This document shows, in pieces, positions 1 through 8,704 of a DNA stretch of 64,000 bases (its first letter is position 1; each line of letters opens with the position of its first letter). The notes under the pieces are model-generated. The model searched no databases. It saw nothing but the letters and a program-made list of their open reading frames with translations, and was not told the DNA's origin. A program made the translations under genes and the position numbers. The stretch lies in NCBI RefSeq assembly GCF_037104765.1, contig NZ_JBAWSY010000003.1, positions 248,001-312,000 of the forward strand, read 5' to 3'. Source of the DNA: Psychrobacillus mangrovi (GTDB lineage: Bacteria; Bacillota; Bacilli; Bacillales_A; Planococcaceae).

Positions 1-237
1 GTAAATAGGATAGTACTAACATCTTCTGTAATTCCTGAAAGCACATCTATAACTGATTCTGACTTGGACATTGATATGAATGGAGATGGGTTATCAGATA
101 TTAATACCTCCCCATCTTCTAATTCAAATAACGCGAATATCTCAGAAGAATCACCAAATGAAAATGTTTCTGAGGAATTGCCAGAGGGTAGTTATTATGA
201 TAAAGCCGGTAATATTATCCATCCAGAATCAAAATAA
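1..237 (+). CDS. C-terminal fragment of an unknown protein, cut by the window start
   Basis: Frame 1 is open from base 1 to a TAA at 235-237, giving the last 78 residues of a protein whose start lies outside the window. The tail is Ser/Asn/Glu-rich and of low complexity. Near residues 21-33 it has a DLDIDMNGDGLSD segment, which fits the Asp/Asn-rich DxDxNGDGxxD calcium-binding loop seen in thrombospondin-3-like and PilY1-type repeats. The stop is 20 bp before pilB on the same strand, so it may be the previous gene of the pilus operon, perhaps a surface or minor pilus component. That role is inferred from position only; I do not recognise the family. Confidence 0.6.
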   Translation, partial: VNRIVLTSSVIPESTSITDSDLDIDMNGDGLSDINTSPSSNSNNANISEESPNENVSEELPEGSYYDKAGNIIHPESK

Positions 238-257
238 TACCATGTGGGGGTCGTATA

Positions 258-1922
258 ATGAAAAACAATGCACGTAAACGATTAGGCGATTTACTTGTTG
301 AGTCCCATGTGATAAACAATGAACAGTTAGATTATGCACTGTCCCATAAAAGTCGTGAAGAAAAATTAGGAGACTTTTTAATTAGAGAGAATTTGTTAAC
401 TGAGCAACAATTGATTGAGGTGCTAGAGTTTCAATTAGGGATTCCACATGTTAGTTTAAACCAATTTTCGATTAATCCTGAACTTATACAATTAGTTCCT
501 AAAGAGTTAGCAAAACGAGCTAATATTATGCCAATTAGAAAAGAGAGAAATAAACTCTTGATCGCCATGGCAGATCCGATGGATTACTTCGCGATAGAAG
601 AGGTTAGAATGGCAACGGGATGTCAAATAGAGACAAGTATCGCAACAAAAGATGATTTGTATCGAACCATTACAAAGTACTATGACTTGCAAGAGTCTAT
701 GGACCAAGCATTAATAGATATGACACCAACTGAATTAGAGAATGATACGCAAATCACAGATGATGATTCTCCAATTGTTAGGTTAGTAAATCAAATTATT
801 GCAAGTGCGGTTGCTCAGAGATCGAGTGACATACATTTTGATCCTCAAGAAAATGAATTGCGGGTAAGGTATCGCGTAGATGGAATGCTAAAGACGGAAC
901 GTTCAATTCCAAAGTATATGCAAAATATAATTATTGCTCGGATTAAAATTATGGGGAATTTAAACATTACAGAAAACAGAATTCCTCAGGATGGAAGAAT
1001 AAAGTTGACCGTTAATATGAAGGACATAGATATTCGACTATCAACATTGCCTACAATCTATGGCGAAAAAGTAGTAATGCGTATTTTAGATCTAAGTAAT
1101 GCATTAAATAATTTGAACAAACTTGGTTTTAATGAAAAAAATCTTAAAGCTTTCAATGAAATGATTAATTATTCAAACGGAATTGTTTTACTTACCGGTC
1201 CTACTGGGTCAGGAAAATCTTCTACATTATATGCAGCTCTAAATAAGCTAAACGATGAGAATGTTAATATCATTACGGTAGAAGATCCAGTTGAATATCA
1301 ACTTGAAGGCATAAACCAAATACAAGTTCGTGAAGAGGTTGGTCTTACTTTTTCTGCAGGACTTCGATCTATATTACGTCAAGATCCTGATTTCGTAATG
1401 GTTGGAGAAATACGTGATTTGGATACTGCACAAATAGCCGTTCGTGCATCCTTAACAGGTCACTTAGTTTTAAGTACGCTTCATACGAATAGTGCAGTTG
1501 AATCTGTCACTAGACTTAGAGACATGGGTATTGAACCGTTCTTACTTTCTTCCTCTTTAGTTGGAATTGTTGCTCAGCGATTAGTTCGGAAAGTGTGTAG
1601 AGATTGTGGAGAATATGTATTACCGAATGCTCGGGAAAAGGAAATATTTGAGAGTCGAGAAATATCGGTTGAGAAAGTAAGGCGTGGCAGAGGCTGCCCT
1701 GCTTGTAATCAATCAGGATATAGAGGCAGAATTGCCATTCATGAAGTGTTAAAAGTGGATGACTTTGTAAAAGATATTATCCTTACAGGTAAAAGTCCCT
1801 TACTTTTAAATGACTATATGAAAGAAACTGGCTATTACAGTTTATTAGATGATGGATTATTAAAAGTTAGAGATGGATTAACAACTACAGAAGAAGTACT
1901 TCGGGTTGCTACTGTTAATTGA
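258..1922 (+). CDS. pilB: Type IV pilus assembly ATPase PilB
   Basis: Cytoplasmic GspE/PilB-family ATPase that powers pilus extension. The 554-residue protein has an N-terminal MshEN/GspE-N type region (about residues 1-150). The ATPase core follows, with Walker A GPTGSGKS at 314-321, Walker B around DPDFVMVGEIRD (376-387) and a His box near 402-410. A C4 zinc site is formed by Cys447, Cys450, Cys480 and Cys483, a hallmark of PilB/GspE that PilT lacks. The ATG follows a GGGGG ribosome site. It is the first complete gene of the pilus operon, with pilT 11 bp downstream. ComGA of competence pili is related but shorter and normally sits in the comG operon, so PilB is the better call. Confidence 0.95.
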   Translation: MKNNARKRLGDLLVESHVINNEQLDYALSHKSREEKLGDFLIRENLLTEQQLIEVLEFQLGIPHVSLNQFSINPELIQLVPKELAKRANIMPIRKERNKLLIAMADPMDYFAIEEVRMATGCQIETSIATKDDLYRTITKYYDLQESMDQALIDMTPTELENDTQITDDDSPIVRLVNQIIASAVAQRSSDIHFDPQENELRVRYRVDGMLKTERSIPKYMQNIIIARIKIMGNLNITENRIPQDGRIKLTVNMKDIDIRLSTLPTIYGEKVVMRILDLSNALNNLNKLGFNEKNLKAFNEMINYSNGIVLLTGPTGSGKSSTLYAALNKLNDENVNIITVEDPVEYQLEGINQIQVREEVGLTFSAGLRSILRQDPDFVMVGEIRDLDTAQIAVRASLTGHLVLSTLHTNSAVESVTRLRDMGIEPFLLSSSLVGIVAQRLVRKVCRDCGEYVLPNAREKEIFESREISVEKVRRGRGCPACNQSGYRGRIAIHEVLKVDDFVKDIILTGKSPLLLNDYMKETGYYSLLDDGLLKVRDGLTTTEEVLRVATVN

Positions 1923-1933
1923 GGTGAATAAAT

Positions 1934-2971
1934 ATGGAAAAAACAATTTTAGAATTGCTAGAAGCGACTTATCAACATAAAGCTTCTGATCTTCATTTAA
2001 CAGTTGGTTTACCACCAATTTTTCGGGTTCACGGGCAATTAAGAAACTATGGTGATACTAATCTTTTGGAAAATGATACAAAAACAATGTTGCAAGAATT
2101 ACTACCTATGGACAAGCTAGAGGAGTTTAATGAAAAAGGAGAATTGGACTTTAGTTTTGAATTGCCAGGATTATGTCGATTTCGTATAAATGCGTATCAC
2201 CAACAAAGTAATGTTGCTATAGCTATACGTATGATTGAATCCAAGATACCTTCGATTGAAGATCTTGGAATGCCGAACCTTCTTTATACACTCGCGGATA
2301 AACCCCAGGGTCTTATTTTAGTGACTGGCCCAACAGGTTCAGGGAAATCAACGACACTCGCTTCTATGCTGGATTATATTAACTCGACAAAATCTAAACA
2401 TATTATCACACTTGAAGATCCAATCGAGTATGTGCATTCACATAAAAAATCGATTATTAATCAAAGAGAAGTTGGTGCTGATACGAAGAGCTTCGCCAAT
2501 GGGTTACGCGCGGCTTTACGACAAGATCCAGATGTTATCTTAGTTGGAGAAATGCGTGACTTAGAAACAATTTCAACTGCAATTACTGCAGCTGAAACAG
2601 GACACTTAGTCATGGCTACATTGCATACAAGCAGTGCGCCTACTACCATCGACCGTATAATTGATGTATTTCCACCACATCAACAAGGACAAATTCGAAT
2701 ACAATTAGCAAATGTTCTACAAGGAATTATTTCACAGAGACTTTTTATTCGAAAAGATATGGAAGGCCGAATTGTAGCTACAGAAATTTTGGTTCAAACT
2801 CCTTCCGTAGCAAATCTTATTCGTAATGAAAAAGTACATCAGATTCAAAATGTTATGCAAACTAGTAGAGCACTTGGTATGCATACACTTGAATCATCTA
2901 TTCAGCAATTGGTTCTAAAAGGTAAAATTTCACTGGAATCAGCTCAGCCTTATATGGTAGGTGACTATTGA
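1934..2971 (+). CDS. pilT: Type IV pilus retraction ATPase PilT
   Basis: Hexameric ATPase expected to depolymerise the pilus and so drive twitching motility or DNA uptake. The 345-residue protein has the PilT architecture: a short N-terminal domain, Walker A GPTGSGKST at 132-140, Walker B DPDVILVGEMRD at 198-209, and the retraction-family HTSSAPTTIDRIIDVFP segment at about 231-247. It lacks the C4 zinc site of the adjacent PilB. A separate PilT argues for a true, retractable type IV pilus rather than only a competence pseudopilus. Its TGA overlaps the pilC ATG by one base (TGATG), implying coupled translation. Confidence 0.95.
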   Translation: MEKTILELLEATYQHKASDLHLTVGLPPIFRVHGQLRNYGDTNLLENDTKTMLQELLPMDKLEEFNEKGELDFSFELPGLCRFRINAYHQQSNVAIAIRMIESKIPSIEDLGMPNLLYTLADKPQGLILVTGPTGSGKSTTLASMLDYINSTKSKHIITLEDPIEYVHSHKKSIINQREVGADTKSFANGLRAALRQDPDVILVGEMRDLETISTAITAAETGHLVMATLHTSSAPTTIDRIIDVFPPHQQGQIRIQLANVLQGIISQRLFIRKDMEGRIVATEILVQTPSVANLIRNEKVHQIQNVMQTSRALGMHTLESSIQQLVLKGKISLESAQPYMVGDY

Positions 2972-4176
2972 TGGTTGTCTTTAAGTACAGTGGAAGAACG
3001 TCCAGAGGAATTGTAAAAAAAGGTGTAGTTGATGCTTCCAGTAAACAATTAGCTATATCTAAATTACGAGCACAAGGAATAAATCCAAGGGAAATAGAAG
3101 AGTCAAAGAGTATATTGCACAAAGAACTTTCGTTTGGAAGCAGAGTAAAAAATGAGGATTTTGTTATTTATAGTCGTCAATTTGCAACTTTGATACGTGC
3201 GGGTGTTTCCATATTAGAATCTACTAAAATATTAGCCGAACAGACTTCTAGTAAGACATTAAAAAAGGGACTACAGGCAATAGAAGAGGATGTTCGTTCA
3301 GGGGTATCATTTTCAGATGCAGCATCCAAAAATCCAAAAGTTTTCCCTACATTGTTTGTAAATATGATTAGGGCTGGAGAAGCAACAGGGAATTTGGATG
3401 AATCGTTAGAGCGCTTAGCTTTTTCATATGAAAAACAATTTAAATTAAAGAAAAAAGTACAATCTACGATGGCTTATCCAGTTATTTTATTATTTCTCAC
3501 AATGATCGTCACAGTATTTTTAATGTTAACAATCGTACCGCAGTTTGTATCGATGTTTAACGATATGGGTGCGGAACTCCCTTTAATAACAAAAATAGTG
3601 ATGAATTTAAGTGAATACCTACAATCATCCTGGTATATCTTTTTGGGGTTTATTCTAATCATATTAATCGTTTTTAACTATTTGTATAAAAAGAATGATT
3701 CATTTAATTATACCATTCACTTGATATTATTGAAGATTCCTGTATTTGGTAAATTGCTTCAGAAATCAGCGCTTGCAAGAATGACTCGAACTCTTTCTTC
3801 TTTATTTAGTAGTTCTGTTCCAATTTTACATGCATTAACAATTGTAGAAAATGTAATTGGTAATCCAGTGATAGGGAAAGTAGTTAGAGAATCACGGACA
3901 AGCCTTGAACAAGGAAGTACACTTTCTGCACCACTTGCAAAAAGTTGGATTTTCCCACCACTTGTGACTCAAATGACGGCAATTGGTGAACAGACTGGTT
4001 CATTAGATTATATGCTCGAAAAAATTGCAGATTTTTATGAGGATGATGTTGATCGAACAGTGGATACCCTCAAATCACTAATCGAACCACTCATGATTGT
4101 CTTTTTAGCGGCGGTTGTTGGAACGATTGTGATGGCTATTATGGTACCGATGTTTAGTATGTATGAGCAAATTTAA
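2971..4176 (+). CDS. pilC: Type IV pilus inner platform protein PilC
   Basis: Polytopic membrane platform (T2SF/GspF family) on which the PilB and PilT motors act. The 401 residues contain two repeats of the T2SF domain (about 65-190 and 265-395). Hydrophobic segments lie near 165-192, 212-235 and 370-398. I chose the ATG at 2971, which overlaps the pilT stop, over the in-frame TTG at 2968 that would add one residue. It ends 98 bp before the pilin gene. ComGB is the competence homologue, but the neighbours here are those of a type IV pilus operon. Confidence 0.95.
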   Translation: MVVFKYSGRTSRGIVKKGVVDASSKQLAISKLRAQGINPREIEESKSILHKELSFGSRVKNEDFVIYSRQFATLIRAGVSILESTKILAEQTSSKTLKKGLQAIEEDVRSGVSFSDAASKNPKVFPTLFVNMIRAGEATGNLDESLERLAFSYEKQFKLKKKVQSTMAYPVILLFLTMIVTVFLMLTIVPQFVSMFNDMGAELPLITKIVMNLSEYLQSSWYIFLGFILIILIVFNYLYKKNDSFNYTIHLILLKIPVFGKLLQKSALARMTRTLSSLFSSSVPILHALTIVENVIGNPVIGKVVRESRTSLEQGSTLSAPLAKSWIFPPLVTQMTAIGEQTGSLDYMLEKIADFYEDDVDRTVDTLKSLIEPLMIVFLAAVVGTIVMAIMVPMFSMYEQI

Positions 4177-4274
4177 TAATTAATTTCCATTGGAAGGGGT
4201 GATAAGCTGTAAAATTAAAGTGTCTTGAACCACCATATGAATTGAATGAAATCAACACGAGGAGGAATATGAAA

Positions 4275-4712
4275 ATGAAAAAATTTAATAAAATACTTAA
4301 AAATCAAAAAGGTTTAACCCTTATCGAGCTTCTTGCAGTTATCGTAATTTTAGCTATTGTTGCAGCAATTGCTGTGCCTGCGATTGGAAATATTATAAGC
4401 AATTCTAGAGATAAAGCTATATTAGCTGATGCTTCAAATATTTTAGCTGGTGCTAAACTCGCTGTAATCGATAATAAATGTGATGATACTACAACCGCAG
4501 GTACTATTTCTTGTGATCAAACCGTTTTGGAAGATTATGTTGAAGGAATTACTGGCTCAGGTATTACTTATTCAGCTGCCAAAACCTCAGATGCTTGGAG
4601 TGTAACATATTCGAAGTTTGATGATATTAAAGGTACTGATTATAAAACAGGTTTAGGAACAAGTGATACAACAATGTCTGAAACAGAATTAAACACAAAT
4701 TTAAACAATTAA
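4275..4712 (+). CDS. Major type IV pilin (class III signal peptide prepilin)
   Basis: Structural pilin of about 145 residues. A 13-residue basic leader ending in Gly precedes LTLIELLAVIVILAIVAAIA, the classical prepilin N-terminal helix with Glu at mature position 5. Prepilin peptidase would cut after the Gly. The mature part is small and rich in Thr, Asp and Ser, with two cysteines about 13 residues apart that could form a disulfide loop. A GGAGG at 4261-4265 is well spaced for ATG 4275; ATG 4269 (two residues longer) is possible but only 3 nt from it, and an upstream ATG at 4242 is unlikely. It is the only pilin visible in the window. A hairpin follows the stop. Confidence 0.9.
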   Translation: MKKFNKILKNQKGLTLIELLAVIVILAIVAAIAVPAIGNIISNSRDKAILADASNILAGAKLAVIDNKCDDTTTAGTISCDQTVLEDYVEGITGSGITYSAAKTSDAWSVTYSKFDDIKGTDYKTGLGTSDTTMSETELNTNLNN

Positions 4713-4720
4713 TAATATAT

Positions 4721-4748
4721 ACAGCAGACCCAGTCTGCTGTATTCTCC
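4721..4748 (+). terminator. Hairpin after the pilin gene, possible attenuator
   Basis: A perfect 9-bp stem, ACAGCAGAC (4721-4729) with GTCTGCTGT (4733-4741), closes a 3-nt loop directly after the pilin stop. The following sequence is only moderately T-rich, so this may be a leaky terminator or a 3' stabilising hairpin that lets pilin be made in excess over PilM/N/O. Confidence 0.55.
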
Positions 4749-4839
4749 CTTATTTTCACCCTTGAGCAAACGAACAATCGTTTTCTGAAACGTGAAAATA
4801 ACACCAACGGATTAAAGGAATAAATGGGGGTTACTAGCT

Positions 4840-5817
4840 ATGTTCAAAAGTAAAAAAAAGAAGCGTTTTATTGCTTTAGAAATAAATGAATACGTAATAA
4901 GAGCGTTCGTGATGAATAGCCAAGATCCCAATCAAGCAAAAGTTTATGAGCACCAGTTAAGATTAGGAATTATTGAAGATGATACAATTCGTGATGAAAT
5001 GGCTTTGTATGATGAGTTGAAACAGCTTGTAAATACTTGGGGGATTAAACGAAATGAGGTGCGTTTTTTTGTACCTGATAGTTCTGTGATGATGAAGACA
5101 TTTGAACATCCAAAAGATGTGACTTCTGATAAATTAAAAGCTTTTGTGGAGATGGAATTAGGACAGACCATTCATTTGCCTTTTTCCTATCCACTGATTG
5201 ATGTGTATGATGACAAACCAAATGACGGGGAGGCGACTCTATTTGCCGCTCCTTCTGAGGAAGTTATTAAAATGTCTGGTTTATTTGATGATTTGTTTTT
5301 AACCCCAACAGTAGCGGATGTACGCTCATTATCAACGATTCGATTATTGGAACGAATGAACATGTTTATTGAGAAAAAAAGTTACCTGATCACAGATTGG
5401 TCCATTACAGGTGTGTCCATCAGTATTTATACACCGGGTAATCTTGAATTTCTTCGATATCAAACAATTGATACTCCTATGCAAAAATGGCAGAGTCGAC
5501 AAGTTAGTGAGCAAGAGGTTCAATCTGTTTATGAAGGAGAAACAGAAGACTACCGTGTGCTATTGATCGATCAAATTGCTGAGATTGAAAGAATCTTAAA
5601 CTTTTACCTATTTTCATTGAATAAGGGAGAAAAGGGAGTAGACGAAATAATTGTTTTAGGTGATTCTACTGAAATGGACTTTATAGTAACTGAATTGCGT
5701 TCGAATTATGTAACCCCGATTAAGCTTATTGATGATAGTACTGTACAATCTATTTATCCGAATTTTAAAGCTAAACATGTACCACTTATTGGACTTGCTT
5801 TGAAGGAGGTATTGTAA
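4840..5817 (+). CDS. pilM: Type IV pilus alignment protein PilM
   Basis: Actin-like cytoplasmic protein that binds the N-terminal tail of PilN and ties the PilNO membrane complex to the motors. The 325-residue product starts with a basic stretch and the FIALEINEYVIRAF segment typical of the first PilM strand, and has the actin-like ATPase fold pattern. It has no membrane segment. It starts after a GGGGG ribosome site. Its TAA overlaps the pilN ATG by one base (TAATG). Its position before PilN and PilO supports the assignment even though sequence identity in this family is low. Confidence 0.85.
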   Translation: MFKSKKKKRFIALEINEYVIRAFVMNSQDPNQAKVYEHQLRLGIIEDDTIRDEMALYDELKQLVNTWGIKRNEVRFFVPDSSVMMKTFEHPKDVTSDKLKAFVEMELGQTIHLPFSYPLIDVYDDKPNDGEATLFAAPSEEVIKMSGLFDDLFLTPTVADVRSLSTIRLLERMNMFIEKKSYLITDWSITGVSISIYTPGNLEFLRYQTIDTPMQKWQSRQVSEQEVQSVYEGETEDYRVLLIDQIAEIERILNFYLFSLNKGEKGVDEIIVLGDSTEMDFIVTELRSNYVTPIKLIDDSTVQSIYPNFKAKHVPLIGLALKEVL

Positions 5818-6404
5818 TGGTTCCTGAAATAAATTTACTTCCCAAGATGGAAAGTAAAAAGTCCAATAACCTTATAATCATACTGAGTATTATTTTGGTA
5901 GGAGCTCTTATTTTATTTTTAAGCATTCAATTTTTATCTTTAAAGAAAGATATAAGCACTTTAACTACTGAAGAAACTAAAATTGTTGCTGAACGTGATG
6001 TTTTAGTTGCTCAAGTCTCATCAGCAAATACAGGATACCAAGGGAGTCTTTCTGATTCTGTTTCTTTTGTAGAAAGTGTTTCCTATCCTGTTAGTCCATT
6101 AATAGAGGAAATTCATTCGCTTTTGCTTTTAAATACATACTTGCGTAATTATGAGTTTGGGGAATCAGAGATTATCTTCGACGTGGATTTTGAAACAATG
6201 AATGATATTTCTATATATGTGGAAAAGTTATTAAACAGTGAATACTTTACAGATGTGCAAGTACAAGAGATTAATAATTTTGTCCCTCCAGGAAGTACAG
6301 AAGAAAGTGCAATTATAGATTTTGATATTCAATCTCGTTACTCTGCCAAAATAAAACTAACTATTGATCAAACATATTTAAGTGAGGTGCCCGCTAGTGA
6401 ATGA
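5817..6404 (+). CDS. pilN: Type IV pilus alignment protein PilN
   Basis: Bitopic membrane protein of the PilMNO complex. The 195-residue protein begins MVPEINLLPKME; the INLLP motif is the conserved PilN tail that docks into PilM. One transmembrane helix follows (about residues 18-41), then a coiled-coil-like region and an extracytoplasmic domain. It overlaps pilM by one base at its start and pilO by 8 bases at its end, as expected of subunits made in fixed ratio. Confidence 0.85.
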   Translation: MVPEINLLPKMESKKSNNLIIILSIILVGALILFLSIQFLSLKKDISTLTTEETKIVAERDVLVAQVSSANTGYQGSLSDSVSFVESVSYPVSPLIEEIHSLLLLNTYLRNYEFGESEIIFDVDFETMNDISIYVEKLLNSEYFTDVQVQEINNFVPPGSTEESAIIDFDIQSRYSAKIKLTIDQTYLSEVPASE

Positions 6405-7119
6405 ATTATTTAGTGATAAGAAGACGGGTTTCCTCATAGTTGTTGCTTTAGTGTTTGTCGTTATTGGTGCAATCTATTATTTTCTAATATATCCTCTCAA
6501 TGAAGAAAAGCAATTAAAAGAAGTAGCTGTCAATAATGTGCGAACAGAGGTTGCTGTGTTGCAATCAGAATTAGCTTCTCCTGAAGTAGAAGAAAGTGAA
6601 GTAAATACGTTTTCTTTAGAGAAAAAAGTTCCACTTACTCGAGAATTAGACAGGTTAATTCGTTCCATAGAAAAAGTTGATCTTATTAGTGAATCAAAAA
6701 TAGAATCTATTAGTTTTAATAACTATGACGAGGTTGTCGCTGAATCTAATCTAGCTCACACACAAAATGACGAAGAGACAGTTACAGGGAATTTAGAAGG
6801 TGATACTTCAACAGAAACAGAAATTTTGGAGGATGGAACTTTAACTGAATCTGAAATAGTAACTCCCGTATCGCCAATGGCTAATATTTCATTACCTCCT
6901 CAGCTTAAGTTAATAACATTTAATATAACGCTGTTAACAAAAGATTATGACCAGTTAATAGTTTTTATAAAGGAACTAGAGAAATTAGAAAGAATAGTCC
7001 GTGTTGATCGAATAGAATTTAATATGCCAGGTGAAGAACAAAATTACGACATAGATTCAAAGAAGACTGCATATGCTGAAATTCAAGTAACCACGTTTTA
7101 TCACGATGGAGAGAAGTAA
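6397..7119 (+). CDS. pilO: Type IV pilus protein PilO
   Basis: Partner of PilN, with an N-terminal membrane helix (about residues 12-33), a coiled coil and a C-terminal ferredoxin-like domain. I set the start at GTG 6397 (240 residues) because GAGGTG at 6384-6389 is 7 nt upstream; a GTG at 6382 would add 5 residues but lies on that ribosome site. The chosen start overlaps the pilN stop. Between the coiled coil and the C-terminal domain is an acidic, Thr/Glu-rich low-complexity insert (about residues 120-160) that looks like a flexible linker. Identification rests on topology and operon position. Confidence 0.8.
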   Translation: MNELFSDKKTGFLIVVALVFVVIGAIYYFLIYPLNEEKQLKEVAVNNVRTEVAVLQSELASPEVEESEVNTFSLEKKVPLTRELDRLIRSIEKVDLISESKIESISFNNYDEVVAESNLAHTQNDEETVTGNLEGDTSTETEILEDGTLTESEIVTPVSPMANISLPPQLKLITFNITLLTKDYDQLIVFIKELEKLERIVRVDRIEFNMPGEEQNYDIDSKKTAYAEIQVTTFYHDGEK

Positions 7120-7131
7120 GGTGTTTACTAC

Positions 7132-7887
7132 ATGGAAATAGTAATAACTATATTATTTTTCATATACGGCCTAATTTTTGGCTCTTTTTTCAATGTGGTT
7201 GGATTACGCATTCCAAAAGGGGAGTCAATTGTACGTCCACCTTCCCATTGTACTGTCTGTGATCGGAACCTCACTACTCGTGATTTGGTGCCTGTCTTTT
7301 CCTATTTGTTTTTAAGAGGAAAATGTCGTGGCTGCGGGACGAAGATTCATTGGATGTATCCAGTGATGGAACTTGTCACCGGACTCTTATTTGCTTTTGC
7401 TTATTTTCAACTTGGTTTTACTTTAGAGTTGGCTGTGGCAATCTTGTTCATTTCTTTGCTTGTCATTATTACCATTTCTGATATAGCGTATATGCTCATT
7501 CCTGATAAAATTCTTCTATTCTTTTTAATTCCTTTAATAGTTTTTAGAATCTTCTCCCCTTTAACTCCCTGGTGGGATAGTATTTTAGGAGCTATTATTG
7601 GGTTTGGGATATTGTTTCTAATCGCCGTATTGTCGAAAGGTGGTATGGGCGGCGGGGATATTAAATTATTTTTTGTGATTGGACTTGTTTTAGGTACTAC
7701 GCATACGCTATTGACGCTCTTTTTAGCTTCTCTTATAGGAGCGATTGTGGGTGTTATAACTTTGAGAATAGCTAAAAAAGGTCGTAAAACACCAATACCT
7801 TTTGGACCTTCTATTGCAATTGCTGCTATTATTGCTTACTTTTTCGGCAATTCCCTTGTCGATTGGTATATGAATATGTTTTTTTAA
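7132..7887 (+). CDS. pilD: Prepilin peptidase / N-methyltransferase (PilD, ComC)
   Basis: Membrane aspartic protease (family A24) that cleaves and N-methylates prepilins. The 251-residue protein carries the two CxxC zinc pairs (Cys40/43 and Cys65/68) of the cytoplasmic methylase domain. The catalytic aspartates are Asp117, in a segment ending in IPD, and Asp176 in GGGD. About seven to eight hydrophobic helices are visible. In B. subtilis comC sits at this place, before spoIIB and maf, so the enzyme probably serves both the pilin encoded here and any competence pseudopilins elsewhere. A terminator follows it and closes the pilus operon. Confidence 0.95.
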   Translation: MEIVITILFFIYGLIFGSFFNVVGLRIPKGESIVRPPSHCTVCDRNLTTRDLVPVFSYLFLRGKCRGCGTKIHWMYPVMELVTGLLFAFAYFQLGFTLELAVAILFISLLVIITISDIAYMLIPDKILLFFLIPLIVFRIFSPLTPWWDSILGAIIGFGILFLIAVLSKGGMGGGDIKLFFVIGLVLGTTHTLLTLFLASLIGAIVGVITLRIAKKGRKTPIPFGPSIAIAAIIAYFFGNSLVDWYMNMFF

Positions 7888-7903
7888 CTCGATAAGTTTT
7901 TTG

Positions 7904-7933
7904 GGCGAGCCGACATAGGTCTCGTCTTTTTTT
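7904..7933 (+). terminator. Terminator of the pilus operon
   Basis: The stem GGCGAGCC (7904-7911) pairs with GGTCTCGTC (7918-7926), with one bulge and a 6-nt loop, and is followed by seven Ts. Confidence 0.8.
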
Positions 7934-7974
7934 ATGTACTTAGTGATAAGGTTGTGGGTAAAAGGGGTGAGCAA

Positions 7975-8610
7975 ATGCCGATTAGAAGGCGAAACCCGAG
8001 AAAAAAAGTAATTTTAGCGGGTATACAAGGATTAGTTATTGGAGTCGTAGGAGTATTGTTATTTGGTTTCATATTAAACATGTCGAATGAAAAGAAAGTG
8101 GAAGAGCAAGAACAAGTTTCAAGCCCTGCAATCGAGGAAGAACAAGAAGAGAAAATTGAAGTAACTGGGGAGGCTGCTCTACCATTTAAAGCAAAGCAAT
8201 ATGGTATGTTTACTTCAAAGGACAGCGCAATGTCCTTTATTAGCACTCAACCTAGTCTTGAAAAAGCAAGTATTGTCCGAGTGGGAAACGAATTTTATGT
8301 GTGGAGTGAGCTTTTTGTAAATGAGGTAAGTACAAGCGAAGGTGAAGTTCTTCCTACGTTTCTTAAAACAATCAATATTTCCGCAAATGCTTGTGCGGAT
8401 CCTAAGGTGAAAAATATCATTAATATATTACAGGAAGAAAAACTATCAAAAAATTATTTTGACTCTATTGCCAAAAAAGAAGATTATCCAGAGGATATGA
8501 TGAATATAGTGACTGCTGTATCAACGTTTTCAGACATTTCATCTGTTATAAGATTACATGTTTTGACGCATTATTTGGAGCTGAATGATTGCGTAAAATT
8601 GAATTTTTGA
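7975..8610 (+). CDS. SpoIIB-like membrane protein with SPOR-like domain
   Basis: The 211-residue protein has a basic N-terminus, one membrane helix (about residues 15-37), an acidic linker rich in Glu/Gln, and an extracytoplasmic region. Part of that region, around YGMFTSKDSAMSFI, resembles a SPOR peptidoglycan-binding repeat. The gene lies between the prepilin peptidase and maf, the position of spoIIB in B. subtilis, where SpoIIB helps septal peptidoglycan thinning during engulfment. Topology and position fit; sequence similarity is weak by eye, so no symbol is given. ATG 7975 was chosen over GTG 7954 because AAAGGGGTGA lies just before it. Confidence 0.65.
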   Translation: MPIRRRNPRKKVILAGIQGLVIGVVGVLLFGFILNMSNEKKVEEQEQVSSPAIEEEQEEKIEVTGEAALPFKAKQYGMFTSKDSAMSFISTQPSLEKASIVRVGNEFYVWSELFVNEVSTSEGEVLPTFLKTINISANACADPKVKNIINILQEEKLSKNYFDSIAKKEDYPEDMMNIVTAVSTFSDISSVIRLHVLTHYLELNDCVKLNF

Positions 8611-8704
8611 TATGAAAATCTGACCAAAATGGAATTGTAATGGATTTATACACAATTTCCCTTTCTTCTAAACTTTTGTATCCTATTAAAAAGGGGGAAT
8701 AAGA

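Noticed and set aside
80..277. 65-codon frame overlapping the start of pilB
   Set aside because: It overlaps the open frame ending at 237 and the start of pilB, has no ribosome site and no protein-like features.
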